The notes: generated from the letters alone by a model not told the origin. 64,000 nucleotides of DNA from DATBGO01 sp963840095 (GCA_963840095.1 CAWIXN010000001.1:124001-188000), one strand, 5' to 3'; counted from the first letter of the stretch, positions 8,471-18,262 are shown. Numbers and translations: made by a program.

Positions 8471-9429
8471 CCCGGCACGACCACCGGGCGAGGTCCGCCC
8501 TCCGCGGCCGCGGCCCACGCCTGCGCCACGCACGATAGCGGGAACGCCCGCGTCGGTACCTCGACCCGCCCGGCGGTGATCAGCTGCACGTAGCCGGGCA
8601 GCTCCGCGATGATGCCGGCCACGGACGCCGACCCGGCCCCGCTGCCCGAGATGCGGATGCGCCGGCTGCGCAGCAGCGATCCGGGCACTGAGGCGTCCGG
8701 CCCCGCCATCGCGCCTACGTGCACGTACGCGACGTCGGCATCGTCCTCGTCGAGGCCTCGCCGCCCGAGGGCCGCGAAGGCCGCCTCGGCAGGCGCGGCC
8801 CACAGGAAATCAAGAACCAGGCCCGGCGCCCGGCCGCCGAGGGCAGTGGCCAGGGATCCGGCGTCATCGCCAGTATTGCCGGTGAGCGCCACGACCTCGG
8901 CGCCTGCCCGGGCGGCGCGCTGCAGACCGGCCAGGTTGCGGCCCGCGCCGATGACCCCTGCCGCGCCGAGCATGAACGCGTTCTGCACGGCCAGCAGGCC
9001 GGCCATGCCGGTCACCCCGAGCACCATCACGGTGCCGAGCGGGTCCCCCTCGGCCAGCCTGGCCTTGAGCGGCAGCCAGGAGGCCAGGCCGGGATTGAGG
9101 CCGCCCGCGATCCGCACCGGATCGCTGTCCGGTGGCAGCGGCATGGCGCCGGGGACAGCCATCCGCTCCGCGAGCGTACCGTAAGGGGCTTCGACATAGC
9201 CGGTGTACACCAGCGTGCCGTCAGCGGTCCGGGCCACGGCGTCGACGCCGGGGATCAGCGGCCATGCCCCGGAACTCCCGTAGTGACCGCCACCCGCCAG
9301 CGAGCGCACGAGCGGGTGAATGCCCGTGGCCACCAGGTCAACGAGCTCGCGGCCGTGGCCGGCGACCGGGTCGTCGAAGTCGCCGTAACTGGGCGCCGCG
9401 CCGGGCGCGCTCACGATGGCAGCCTTCAT
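8467..9429 (-). CDS. Zinc-independent quinone oxidoreductase / medium-chain dehydrogenase-like protein
   Basis: About 320 residues. The N-terminus MKAAIVSAPGAAPSYGDF and the GroES-like part (IPGVDAVARTADGTLVYTG) are typical of the quinone-oxidoreductase branch of medium-chain dehydrogenases. The nucleotide-binding segment VMVLGVTGMAGLLAVQNAFMLGA gives the Rossmann loop. Zinc-ligand Cys/His sets are absent. ATG 9429 follows AAGGAG. It is divergent from a TetR regulator across a 67-base gap with two identical-type palindromes, so it is the probable target of that repressor. Likely role: reduction of a quinone or electrophile whose ligand lifts repression. Confidence 0.82.
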   Translation of the reverse strand: MKAAIVSAPGAAPSYGDFDDPVAGHGRELVDLVATGIHPLVRSLAGGGHYGSSGAWPLIPGVDAVARTADGTLVYTGYVEAPYGTLAERMAVPGAMPLPPDSDPVRIAGGLNPGLASWLPLKARLAEGDPLGTVMVLGVTGMAGLLAVQNAFMLGAAGVIGAGRNLAGLQRAARAGAEVVALTGNTGDDAGSLATALGGRAPGLVLDFLWAAPAEAAFAALGRRGLDEDDADVAYVHVGAMAGPDASVPGSLLRSRRIRISGSGAGSASVAGIIAELPGYVQLITAGRVEVPTRAFPLSCVAQAWAAAAEGGPRPVVVPG

Positions 9430-9437
9430 GACTCTCC

Positions 9438-9450
9438 TTAACAACGTTAA
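9438..9450. promoter_or_regulatory. TetR operator site 1 (TTAACaacGTTAA)
   Basis: Perfect 5-base inverted arms with a 3-base spacer. It abuts the AAGGAG ribosome binding site of the quinone reductase gene, so a bound repressor would block that transcript. Its twin lies 37 bases away. Confidence 0.7.
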
Positions 9451-9474
9451 ACGCGAAGTTGGCGCCAGTCTGCC

Positions 9475-9487
9475 TTAACGACGTTAA
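9475..9487. promoter_or_regulatory. TetR operator site 2 (TTAACgacGTTAA)
   Basis: Same arms and spacer length as site 1. It overlaps the probable minus-10 element TAAGCT (9485-9490) of the TetR gene, whose GTG start is 6 bases further on. This implies a leaderless, autoregulated transcript. Confidence 0.68.
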
Positions 9488-9496
9488 GCTGTCAAC

Positions 9497-10246
9497 GTGG
9501 GACGCGGGCTGAGCAAGGCGAGCATCGTGGCAGCCGCCCTGGGCGTGCTTGACGAGGTCGGACTGGACGGCCTCACGGTGCGCGTGGTCGCAAGTCGCCT
9601 CGGGGTCCAGGCGCCGGCCCTCTACTGGCATGTACGCAGCAAGCAGGACCTGCTCGACGAGATGGCGACCGAGATCTGGCGGCGGATAACGGCAGAACTC
9701 GCGGCACTGCCACCCGAACTGCCCTGGCGCCAGGCCATGATCACGTTCGCGACGATCACCCGCCGGACCCTGCTCAGTTACCGTGACGGAGCGAAGGTGT
9801 TTTCCGGCACCTACCTCACCGATCCTGGGATCCTCGAAAGCAGGGAAGCCGGGCTAGAGCGGATGATCGCGCAGGGCTTCACGCTGCCCGACGTGGTACG
9901 GGCCTACTCGCTGCTCTACAACTTCACGATCGGTTTCTGCATCGAGGAACAGGCGGTCGCCCAGGCGACCGCCGCGGGCGATGACCGCTACTCGATCGCG
10001 CGCCGCGCCGAGCGGTTGGACGCCGACGCGCATCCGCTGATCGCAGCGGCGGGTCCGGAGATCTTCGGCGATCCGGAGGACCGCTTCAACGACCTGGTCG
10101 CAGTGATCATCCAGACCACGGACCGGATGCGCGCATCGCCGCTGCGCAGCGCGGCGCGAGTCGCGGCCGCCACTGCCGCCGCGGCGGCCAGGCAGCGCCG
10201 TCAGGCCGCGCCGCCGGGCCGGGATCCTCCCCGCGCATCCAGGTAG
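9497..10246 (+). CDS. TetR family transcriptional regulator
   Basis: 249 residues. The N-terminal helix-turn-helix (LSKASIVAAALGVLDEVGLDGLTVRVVASRLGV, then APALYWHVRSKQDLLDEM) is the TetR DNA-binding domain; the remainder resembles the TetR_C ligand/dimer domain. The GTG at 9497 has no Shine-Dalgarno but sits 6 bases after TAAGCT, as in leaderless actinobacterial messages. The two palindromes in the divergent promoter are the natural binding sites. The C-terminal 35 residues are low-complexity Ala/Arg. Ligand unknown; the adjacent reductase suggests a quinone or similar small molecule. Confidence 0.88.
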   Translation: MGRGLSKASIVAAALGVLDEVGLDGLTVRVVASRLGVQAPALYWHVRSKQDLLDEMATEIWRRITAELAALPPELPWRQAMITFATITRRTLLSYRDGAKVFSGTYLTDPGILESREAGLERMIAQGFTLPDVVRAYSLLYNFTIGFCIEEQAVAQATAAGDDRYSIARRAERLDADAHPLIAAAGPEIFGDPEDRFNDLVAVIIQTTDRMRASPLRSAARVAAATAAAAARQRRQAAPPGRDPPRASR

Positions 10247-10262
10247 CCGCTAAGCTTCGCGA

Positions 10263-10319
10263 CCAACGATCTCGACGGCTTTCCAGCGATATGTACTGAA
10301 AAGCCGTCAAGATCATTGG
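10263..10319. repeat. Dispersed hairpin element, copy A
   Basis: Arms 10263-10286 and 10296-10319 (24 bases, three mismatches that become G-U pairs on the minus-strand transcript) enclose the loop CGATATGTA. It matches three other copies at 25585, 31993 and 41647. It lies between convergent genes (TetR and GH39), and its right arm supplies the TGA stop codon of the GH39 gene at 10313-10315. Here it could also act as a bidirectional terminator. Confidence 0.8.
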
Positions 10320-11849
10320 AAAGCCGGGCCATCCGGGACGAGTTCCAGGTAGGAGACGCCCGGCATCGGCAGCGTGAAGTCGACGATCAGCTCGCCCGCG
10401 TCACCCGGATGGCTGGTCCGCGGGCCTAGCTCGCCGATGGCGTTAGCCTCCTCAAGTAGTTTCCACTGCCGGTCATCCGGCCAGGCGGCCCCGTCGCGGA
10501 GCAGGTCCCAGGCCGCCACGATGTTCGAGTGCGCATCATCGATCCGGTAATGGTTCACCGTGTAGCCGGTGACGGCTGGGGTGTCGACGCGCAACTGCAC
10601 CTCCCGGGCGAGCAGCGGATCGGCGCGCAGGCTCTGCTGGTTCACGGTGCCGTTCCAGATCAGCACGCCGATGCGCTCGTCGCTGGCCCGCGCCGCCACT
10701 GACTCCACGAGCGACCAGGCTCCGTCACCGGCCACACCTACCTCCAGTTGCTCCTGGCCGAGCCTGGCCAGCAGGGCAAGCGCCCAGAACCGCGGCTTGC
10801 GCAGGTTGCCGACGGACAGCAGCCCGAACCCGCCGTGGAAGAGCTCACCTGGCGTGCCGAGCTCCTCGAAATGGTCGGAGGCGACCCAGTGCGAGAGCGC
10901 CTCCACTTTGCCCAGCGCTGACCGCATGCCGCGGAGCAGGAACGCGGCGGCGAGCACGGTGTCGCCGACCGGGTTGAAGTGCGTCGGGGTGGGGCCCCAC
11001 TCCGTCCACCCGATGGGCCCGCCTTCCCGGCCGTGCCTGGCGAGCGCCGGGCGGAAGTCGAGCGGCGTGTTGCCGTAGACGTGAGTGGACAGGAAGTCCA
11101 GGGCCGCGCCCGAGGAGTCGGCGTGGGTCAGCATCTCCTCGACCCAGCCGCCGGCCGCCGAGCCCGGACCGCCCACCCGCAGGCCGGGATGAACCGACCC
11201 GGATAGCCTGCGCAGTGATGTCATAGAGATGGAAGTACTCCGCTGGAGTTCCTGACCAGAAGACCTCCAGGTTGGGCTCGTTCCAGACTTCGAAGGCCCA
11301 ATGGTCACGCACCTCCGGCAGGCCGTATCTGCCGACGAGGTGCTCGGTGAGTGCCTGGACCAGATCCGCCCAGCGCTGCCAGTTCCGCGGCGGCGAGATC
11401 ACGGCGTCGTAGCTGAACACCGTCTGGCCGGGGTCCCGGGCCAGATCGCGTGGCATGAACGAGAGCTCGACGATGGGCCGCAAGCCGAGTCCGAGCAGCT
11501 CGTCGTAGACGCGATCGACGCCGGAGAAGTCGTAGACCACGCGGTCGCCGACCTCGCGGTAAACGCCGAGATCGGCGTACGGAGCGCCGGGCACCGCGAG
11601 GACATCACCGCCACCGTGATCAAGCGGCTGGAAGGGGCCGTCGGGCCCGCTGGCCCGATGCACCAGGTACCCGGCCGCCGCGGGCACCCGGTTCCAGTGC
11701 AGAGTGACCAGGCCCCGGCCCGCTGTGGCCCGCAGGCCCGCCGGGGCACTGAGCTGGGCCGTCAGCGGCCGGCCCACGGCGTCGGTGCGCCTGCCGACTC
11801 GGTCTGCCCAGTCCCGGCGGGCGGCCTCGGCGCGGCCGGGTGCCTCCAT
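10313..11849 (-). pseudogene. GH39-like beta-xylosidase/glycosidase with a frameshift
   Basis: Two reading frames together encode one glycoside hydrolase of about 510 residues. The N-terminal part (from 11849) has a fibronectin-like insertion (APAGLRATAGRGLVTLHWN) and the catalytic acid/base motif WAFEVWNEPNLEVFW. The C-terminal part (to 10313) starts at HPGLRVGGPGSAAGGWVEEM and carries HVYGNT and IGWTEWGPT, the nucleophile region. The frame changes near 11198-11202, where removing one G (coding strand) from a GGG run restores continuity. Either a recent inactivation or a base error. There is no signal peptide, so the enzyme would be cytoplasmic. Confidence 0.75.
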
Positions 11850-11988
11850 CCGGCTCTCCTCTCATCAAGTGCATCTAAGTCATCCGGTGCATCACTCATC
11901 CGGTTCATCAACGTGCCGGGCCAGCTCCGCAGTTCACCGAGCTGGCCGCGGTCCCGCAACTCGGGTCGCATTTCGCCGCTCCGGTGGC

Positions 11989-12092
11989 GGCTCAGCGTTC
12001 TGGCTCAGCGTTCTGGCTCAGCGTTCCGGCTCAGCGTTCCGGCTCAGCGTTCTGGCTCAGCGTTCCGGCTCAGCGTTCCGGCTCAGCGTTCC
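11989..12092. repeat. Eight tandem copies of a 13-bp repeat (GGCTCAGCGTTCY)
   Basis: Eight head-to-tail units of exactly 13 bases varying only at the last position (T or C). They lie in the 540-base gap between the GH39 gene (minus) and the beta-propeller gene (plus). The rest of that gap (11850-11988 and 12093-12389) shows no supportable gene; a ribosome binding site AAGGAGGGA ends it. Confidence 0.9.
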
Positions 12093-12389
12093 GGCGCGAC
12101 CGAGAGCCGCTCCGCCTGCAGGTACCGCACGTCCACCTGGCCGACCCGGTCAGTGCTCCAGCGCTGCCGTCCGGCCGCGCACCGCAGCGGCCAGCAAAGA
12201 TCGGCGGAATGGCCGACCGGCGCCGGGATCTCCTGGGTGGCGCCCAGTTCATCCAACTGCGACTACAAGGCGTGAACTGTCAAGTACGCTCGGCGACCTA
12301 ATGGGCGGAGCTGACCGGCATTGGCTGTCCGGGCCTTAGCCCTCGGGACCGGGACCCGGGACCCGGGGCACGGTAAGGAGGGAGAGGCT

Positions 12390-14024
12390 ATGGGCGCATT
12401 GTGGAGTAATCAACTCGCGGCCGGTCATCGCGGACAGGCCGCAGCCCGCTGGCGCCGAGCCGCCGCCGCGGCAGCGGCGTTAGCCCTGCCGCTGGCCGCC
12501 TCCGGGATCGCCGCGGCGCCTGCCTCGGCGGCAGGCGGCTCCACCGTGGCCGCCACCATCCGCGTGGGCATCTCCCCGTACGGGGTGGCGGTGGATCCCG
12601 CCTCCCGCACCGCTTACGTGGCCAACTCCGGTGATAACACGGTGTCGGTGATCGACGAGGCCACCAACTCCGTGACCGCCACCATCCCCGTGGGCCGCCT
12701 CCCGACCGGGGTGGCGGTAGACCCTTCGGCCGGCACCATTTACGTGGCCAACCTCGGTGATAACACCGTGTCGGTGATCGGCGAGGCCACCAACACGGTC
12801 ACCCACACCATCCCCGTGGGCCCCGGCCCGATCGCGGTAGCGGCGGACCCCTCCGCGGGCACCGTTTACGTAGCTAATGCCAATGGTGGCAGCGTGTCGG
12901 TGATCGACGAGGCCACCAGCACCGTGACGCACACCATTCCCGTGAGCGGCGATCCGTACGGGGTAGCGGTGGACCCCTCGGCCGGCACCGTCTACGTGAC
13001 TGACGCCCTCAATTACGTTGTGTCGGTGATCGACGTGGCCACCAACGCCGTGACCCACGTCATCCCCGTGGGCAACACCGCGCAAGGAGTGGCGGTGGAT
13101 CCCGCTTCCCGCACCGCCTTCGTGACCAACACCGATGACAACACCGTGTCGGTGATCGACGAGGCCACCAACGCCGTGACCCACACCATCCCCGTCGGCT
13201 CCGGCCCGATCGGGGTGGCGGCGGACCCCGCTACCGGCACTGTCTACGTGGCCAACTCCGGTGACGACACGGTGTCGGTGATCGACGAGGCCACCGACAC
13301 CGTGATCCACACCATCCCGGTGGGGCCCGGCCCGATCGGGGTGGCGGCGGACCCCGCTGCCCAAATCGTCTACGTGACCAACTACAACTATGTGACCGGC
13401 AACGACTACGACGGCACGGTGTCGGTGATCAGCAGTGCCGCAGCCGCCACGACCACCATGGTGACCTCGTCACCTAACCCCGGTACCTTCGACCGGCCCG
13501 TGACCCTCACCGCCACGGTGACCCCGGCTGACGGGGGCGGCACCGTCGAGTTCAAGACCGGCGCCGCCGGCTTCCGCGGCTGCACCGCCCGGCCACTCCG
13601 CCTGGCCGCCGGCCACTACCAGGCCACCTGCACCACCAGGCGCCTGCCGGCCGGGACGGACACCGTCACCGCCGCCTACACCGGCGACGGCGCCTACGCC
13701 ACCTCCGCCAGCCGCCCGCTGACCCAGACCGTCCGGCGCGCCACGACCCGCCTCACCACCGACATCGCGCTCAACGACCAGCAAGCCTTCACCGTGAGCG
13801 GGACGCTGACCAGCCTCGGCCGCCCCCTCCACGGCCAGCGGCTCACCTTCACCACCGGGGCACTCACGCTGTGCGCTGCCGCCACCAACCGCAGCGGCAT
13901 CGCGTCATGCCTCCTGACCGACGCGCAATCGGCCGCCATCCGCCACAACGCCGACCGCTACACCGTCAGCTACCCCGGAACCCCCGGCTACTTCCCATCC
14001 ACCGCGCACGGTCACGCCACCTGA
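12390..14024 (+). CDS. Secreted YVTN-type beta-propeller protein with Ig-like C-terminus
   Basis: 544 residues. A signal peptide is seen (RRAAAAAAALALPLAASG, then APASAAGG). Seven consecutive repeats of about 42 residues follow, each resembling VGxxPxGVAVDPxxxTxYVxN then DNTVSVIDEATN, the YVTN/NHL propeller pattern; seven is the right number for a closed ring. After residue ~355 come Ig-like segments (TTTMVTSSPNPGTFDRPVTL and AAYTGDGAYA, typical of Big_3/5 domains). ATG 12390 follows AAGGAGGGA. Function unknown; such proteins are extracellular binding or scaffold proteins. The high DNA identity of the repeats suggests ongoing gene conversion or slippage. Confidence 0.85.
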   Translation: MGALWSNQLAAGHRGQAAARWRRAAAAAAALALPLAASGIAAAPASAAGGSTVAATIRVGISPYGVAVDPASRTAYVANSGDNTVSVIDEATNSVTATIPVGRLPTGVAVDPSAGTIYVANLGDNTVSVIGEATNTVTHTIPVGPGPIAVAADPSAGTVYVANANGGSVSVIDEATSTVTHTIPVSGDPYGVAVDPSAGTVYVTDALNYVVSVIDVATNAVTHVIPVGNTAQGVAVDPASRTAFVTNTDDNTVSVIDEATNAVTHTIPVGSGPIGVAADPATGTVYVANSGDDTVSVIDEATDTVIHTIPVGPGPIGVAADPAAQIVYVTNYNYVTGNDYDGTVSVISSAAAATTTMVTSSPNPGTFDRPVTLTATVTPADGGGTVEFKTGAAGFRGCTARPLRLAAGHYQATCTTRRLPAGTDTVTAAYTGDGAYATSASRPLTQTVRRATTRLTTDIALNDQQAFTVSGTLTSLGRPLHGQRLTFTTGALTLCAAATNRSGIASCLLTDAQSAAIRHNADRYTVSYPGTPGYFPSTAHGHAT

Positions 14025-14068
14025 CGCGCACGGTCACGCCACCTGACGCGCACGGTCACGCCACCTGA
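14003..14068. repeat. Three tandem 22-bp repeats spanning the propeller gene stop codon
   Basis: The 22-base unit (CGCGCACGGTCACGCCACCT plus GA) occurs three times exactly. The first copy contains the last codons and TGA stop of the propeller gene, so the gene end has been triplicated. Confidence 0.9.
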
Positions 14069-14184
14069 ACGGTGCCCGCATCTCCTGGCTCAGCCGGTGC
14101 ACTTTGGTGCGGAGCACGTCGGTGTGGTGGTGAGACCGGCATCTGGACCGGGCTCCCCGATCCCGGCTGACTTCGACGACCGCT

Positions 14185-14209
14185 GTTTAGCGACGGGTCA
14201 GGCGGACAG
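14185..14209 (+). promoter_or_regulatory. Candidate stress-sigma promoter before csbD (GTTT-N15-GGACAG)
   Basis: GTTT at 14185-14188 and GGACAG at 14204-14209 with a 15-base spacer, 37 bases before the CsbD start. The same spacing with GGGCAG occurs at three other places in the window. It resembles SigB/SigF promoters (GTTT...GGGTAT). CsbD proteins are classic general-stress products, which supports it. Confidence 0.5.
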
Positions 14210-14245
14210 AGTCTGACGAACCGATGAGTGAGGGAAGGAGCTGTC

Positions 14246-14419
14246 ATGGCGACGGAGGACAAGGCGGCCAACAAGGTGACCGAGGCCAAGGGCAAGGTCA
14301 AGGAGACGGCGGGCCGGGCCACCGGCGACGCTGACCTGGAGGCCGAGGGCCACGCCGACCAGGCCAAGGGCAACCTCAAGCAGGCTGGCGAGAAGGTCAA
14401 GGACGCGTTCAAGAGCTAG
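14246..14419 (+). CDS. CsbD family stress protein
   Basis: 57 residues, Lys/Glu/Ala-rich: MATEDKAANKVTEAKGKVKE, then the CsbD pattern DADLEAEGHADQAKGNLKQA and GEKVKDAF. The length matches the family. CsbD is a small hydrophilic general-stress protein of unknown biochemical role. ATG 14246 follows GGAAGGAGC. It is monocistronic, with a terminator just downstream and a candidate SigB-like promoter upstream. Confidence 0.9.
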   Translation: MATEDKAANKVTEAKGKVKETAGRATGDADLEAEGHADQAKGNLKQAGEKVKDAFKS

Positions 14420-14474
14420 CGGGTCGCCGCCGCGCTGACCTGGCAGCGCGGCGCGGCGCGTCCCGTCGGCAGCA

Positions 14475-14503
14475 CCCCCTGGTAACTCTGTTACAGGGGG
14501 TTT
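14475..14503 (+). terminator. Intrinsic terminator after csbD
   Basis: Stem CCCCCTGGTAAC against GTTACAGGGGG with one bulged G and loop TCT, followed by TTT. It lies 55 bases after the csbD stop. The following 230 bases up to the GAF/ANTAR gene hold no other gene. Confidence 0.7.
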
Positions 14504-14735
14504 AGCTGTTCGGGGTCCAGGTAGTGCGGGGCGGGCGCGATGGCCCGGCCGCGTCGCCATTCCTGCGCGTCACAGTTGCCCTGTCCATCACAGTGGCCCG
14601 AGGAGCTGCCGGTAGAACAGCCGGAAACCGGCCCGCTCGGAGCGGCCCACCTCATCTAGATCTAGCCTGGCCGCATCCGCCACGGTTACGTCGTTGTTAC
14701 CTGTCACCGGGCCAAGGTACGCAACTGCACTAGCG

Positions 14736-15467
14736 ATGGGAAATCTGACTGTGGCTGTCTCCACGCAGGACGTACACCAGGCCCTGACCGAGCTCGGAAA
14801 GCTGCGCTTCGGCGAGATGCGCGTCGAGGACGCGATGCACGAGATCGTGCAGACCACCCACACCATCTTCGATGTCGACGGCGCCGGCTTGATGCTTGCT
14901 GACATCGACCACCACCTGAGGAACGTCGCGGTCTCCGACGAGCGGCTTGCCCATCTCGAGGAGCTGCAGATACGCCACCACGAAGGTCCTTGCGTCGCCG
15001 CGTTCGAGGAGAAGCAGCTGGTCGGGGTCGAGGATCTTGGCGCGGACCCGCGGTGGCCGACCTTCAGTGCCGCGGCCGTCGACCGTGGCGTGCGAGCCGT
15101 GCTAGCCAGCCCGCTGCCCTACAACCAGGATGCCGTGGGCGTGGTCACGGTGCTGTCGGAGAAGCGCCACCCCTGGTCGGCGGAGGGGGAACTGGCGCTG
15201 CTGGCCTTCACCGATCTCGCCGCGCTGCTCATCGCCAGCATGATGCAGGGCCAGCAGCAGTCCGAGCTAGCGGCGCAACTGCAAACCGCGCTGAACACCC
15301 GTGCGGTCATCGAGCAGGCGAAGGGCGTGCTGATCGGGACGCAGGGTCTGTCAGCGCGGGCGGCGTACGAGCAGTTGCGAGCCCAGGCGCGGTCGCAGCG
15401 CCGCAAGCTGGCTGCGGTTTCCGCCGACGTAGTGCGGGACGCGGCGCGGGAGAGTCAAACCGCCTGA
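14736..15467 (+). CDS. GAF and ANTAR domain-containing protein
   Basis: About 243 residues. The N-terminal GAF domain (residues ~10-170) includes VDGAGLMLADIDHHLRNVA and VRAVLASPLPYNQDAVGVVTVLS. The C-terminal ANTAR RNA-binding domain reads NTRAVIEQAKGVLIGTQGLS and AAYEQLRAQARSQRRKLAAV. ANTAR proteins bind paired hairpins in nascent RNA and prevent termination; the GAF domain probably senses a small molecule or redox signal. The start is uncertain (ATG 14736 or GTG 14751; no strong ribosome binding site). Confidence 0.88.
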   Translation: MGNLTVAVSTQDVHQALTELGKLRFGEMRVEDAMHEIVQTTHTIFDVDGAGLMLADIDHHLRNVAVSDERLAHLEELQIRHHEGPCVAAFEEKQLVGVEDLGADPRWPTFSAAAVDRGVRAVLASPLPYNQDAVGVVTVLSEKRHPWSAEGELALLAFTDLAALLIASMMQGQQQSELAAQLQTALNTRAVIEQAKGVLIGTQGLSARAAYEQLRAQARSQRRKLAAVSADVVRDAARESQTA

Positions 15468-15481
15468 GGTGAGCCTGAAGT

Positions 15482-16234
<753 letters not shown>

Positions 16235-16284
16235 CCAGCCCAGGTGCCGGGTGCGGTGCCAGAAGAAAGAAGGAGGAAATAACG

Positions 16285-18078
16285 ATGACCCCCACGACCG
16301 TCGCCGACTACCTGCTCGACCGGCTGCGTGCCTGGGGAGTGGGCAAGGTCTTCGGCTTCCCCGGAGACGGCATCAACGGCATCCTGGCCGCCTGGGGCCG
16401 CGCTGACAACCAGCCGAAGTTCATCCAGGCCCGCCACGAGGAGATGAGCGCATTCGAGGCGGTCGGTTACGCGAAGTTCACCGGACGGGTCGGCGTCTGC
16501 GCGGCCACCTCCGGCCCCGGCGCCATCCACCTGCTCAACGGCCTGTACGACGCCAAGCTCGACCACGTGCCGGTGGTCGCGATCGTCGGCCAGACCGCCC
16601 GGTCCGCGATGGGCGGCTCCTACCAGCAGGAAGTCGACCTGCTCAGCCTGTTCAAGGACGTCGCCAGTGAGTACCTCCAGATGGTCACGGTGCCCGAACA
16701 GCTGCCGAACGTGCTGGACCGGGCGATCCGCATCGCGCTGGCCGAGCGGGCGCCGACCGTCATCATCATCCCCTCGGACGTCCAGGAACTCGAGTACGCG
16801 GCACCGACCCACGCGTTCAAGATGGTCCCCTCCAGCATCGGGCTCGACTGGGCCACCCCGGCGCCCGACGAGGCCGCGATCTCGCGTGCCGCGGAGGTCC
16901 TCAACGCCGGGCAGAAGGTCGCCATCCTGGCCGGGTCGGGTGCCCGGGGCGCCCGGGCCGAGCTTCAGCAGGTCGCCGAGCTGCTCGGGGCGGGAGTGGC
17001 CAAACCGCTGCTCGGCAAGGACGTGCTCGCCGACGACCTGCCTTACGTGGCCGGCTCGATCGGCCTGCTCGGTACCCGGCCGAGCTACGAGCTGATGATG
17101 GGCTGCGACACGCTGCTCGCAGTCGGCTCGAGCTTCCCCTATACCCAGTTCCTGCCCGCCTTCGACCAGGCCCGCGGCGTGCAGATCGACATCGATGCCA
17201 AGTTCATCGGCATGCGCTACCCGTATGAGGTCAACCTGGTCGGCGACGCCGCTGCCACGCTGCGGGCGCTCATCCCGCACCTGCAGCGCAAGGAGGACTC
17301 CTCCTGGCGGGAGGACATCGAGTCCAAGGTGACCCGCTGGTGGGAGGTGATGAGCGCGGAAGCCATGGTCGAGGCGGACCCGATCAACCCGATGCGGCTG
17401 TTCCACGAGCTGTCCTCCCGGCTGCCCGGCAACGCGATCGTCACGGCCGACTCCGGCTCCTCGGCGAACTGGTACGCCAGGCACCTGAAGTTCCACGGCG
17501 ACATGCGCGGCTCGCTGTCCGGCAACCTGGCCACGATGGGCCCGGGCGTGCCGTACGGGATCGGCGCCAAGTTCGGGCACCCGGAGCGGCCGGTCATCGT
17601 GTTCGCCGGCGACGGCGCGATGCAGATGAACGGCCTGGCCGAGCTGATCACGATCAAGCACTACTGGCGGGAGTGGGCCGACCCGCGGCTGGTCGTCGCG
17701 GTGCTGCACAACGACGACCTCAACCAGGTGACCTGGGAGATGCGCGCCATGGAAGGGGCGCCCAAGTTCGCCGAGTCGCAGACCCTGCCCAGTGTCGACT
17801 ACGCCGGCTGGGCGGCCAGCCTCGGCCTGAACGGTATCTCTGTGGACAAGCCCGCCGACATCGGCCCGGCATGGGACCAGGCGCTGGCCGCGGACCGGCC
17901 GGCCCTGCTGGACGTACGGTGCGACCCGAACGTGCCGCCGATCCCGCCGCACGCGACGCTCCAGCAGATGGAGGACTCGGGCAAGGCGATCCTGCACGGC
18001 GATGAGGACCGCTGGGGGTTCGTCAAGGAGGGCATCAAGACCAAGGTCCAGGAGTTCCTGCCGCACTCGGGCGAGTGA
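16285..18078 (+). CDS. Thiamine pyrophosphate-dependent enzyme, pyruvate oxidase/quinone-dependent pyruvate dehydrogenase type
   Basis: 597 residues, three-domain acetohydroxyacid-synthase-like fold. The N-terminal PYR domain reads LLDRLRAWGVGKVFGFPGDG with the catalytic Glu in ARHEEMSAFEAVGYAKF; the central domain includes KVAILAGSGARGA. The C-terminal PP domain has GDGAMQMNGLAELITIKHYW with the GDG...N TPP motif (HNDDLN). The family includes PoxB and related decarboxylases; the product could be acetate or acetyl-phosphate. The ribosome binding site GAAGGAGGAA precedes ATG. A very strong hairpin follows the stop. Confidence 0.85.
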   Translation: MTPTTVADYLLDRLRAWGVGKVFGFPGDGINGILAAWGRADNQPKFIQARHEEMSAFEAVGYAKFTGRVGVCAATSGPGAIHLLNGLYDAKLDHVPVVAIVGQTARSAMGGSYQQEVDLLSLFKDVASEYLQMVTVPEQLPNVLDRAIRIALAERAPTVIIIPSDVQELEYAAPTHAFKMVPSSIGLDWATPAPDEAAISRAAEVLNAGQKVAILAGSGARGARAELQQVAELLGAGVAKPLLGKDVLADDLPYVAGSIGLLGTRPSYELMMGCDTLLAVGSSFPYTQFLPAFDQARGVQIDIDAKFIGMRYPYEVNLVGDAAATLRALIPHLQRKEDSSWREDIESKVTRWWEVMSAEAMVEADPINPMRLFHELSSRLPGNAIVTADSGSSANWYARHLKFHGDMRGSLSGNLATMGPGVPYGIGAKFGHPERPVIVFAGDGAMQMNGLAELITIKHYWREWADPRLVVAVLHNDDLNQVTWEMRAMEGAPKFAESQTLPSVDYAGWAASLGLNGISVDKPADIGPAWDQALAADRPALLDVRCDPNVPPIPPHATLQQMEDSGKAILHGDEDRWGFVKEGIKTKVQEFLPHSGE

Positions 18079-18110
18079 GGATCAAGGCTGATCAGACCCA
18101 GAGGTGAAGT

Positions 18111-18152
18111 GCGCTGCGGGCGCCGGCCGCCTACGGCCGGCGCCCGCAGCGC
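18111..18152 (+). terminator. Perfect 19-bp hairpin, probable terminator
   Basis: Arms 18111-18129 and 18134-18152 are perfectly complementary over 19 GC-rich bases around the loop CCTA, 32 bases after the TPP-enzyme stop. There is no U-tract, as is common for actinobacterial terminators. A second inverted repeat with 11-base arms (18160-18170 and 18199-18209) follows before the sigma gene and may be regulatory. Confidence 0.7.
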
Positions 18153-18262
18153 GACTGGCGGGTCTTCGAGGTCACCGGGATCGGTCAGCCGAGGTCGGCT
18201 CGAAGACCCCGATTGGCGTCGCAAGGACCTCACACACGGGGCCTGCGGGGCGTTAATTACAT

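Noticed and set aside
11989..12092. CRISPR array
   Set aside because: The 13-bp units are contiguous with no spacers, so this is a minisatellite.
12093..12300. A protein fragment on the minus strand after the 13-bp repeats
   Set aside because: Short stretches such as VDVRYLQAERLSV look protein-like, but no frame gives a recognisable family.
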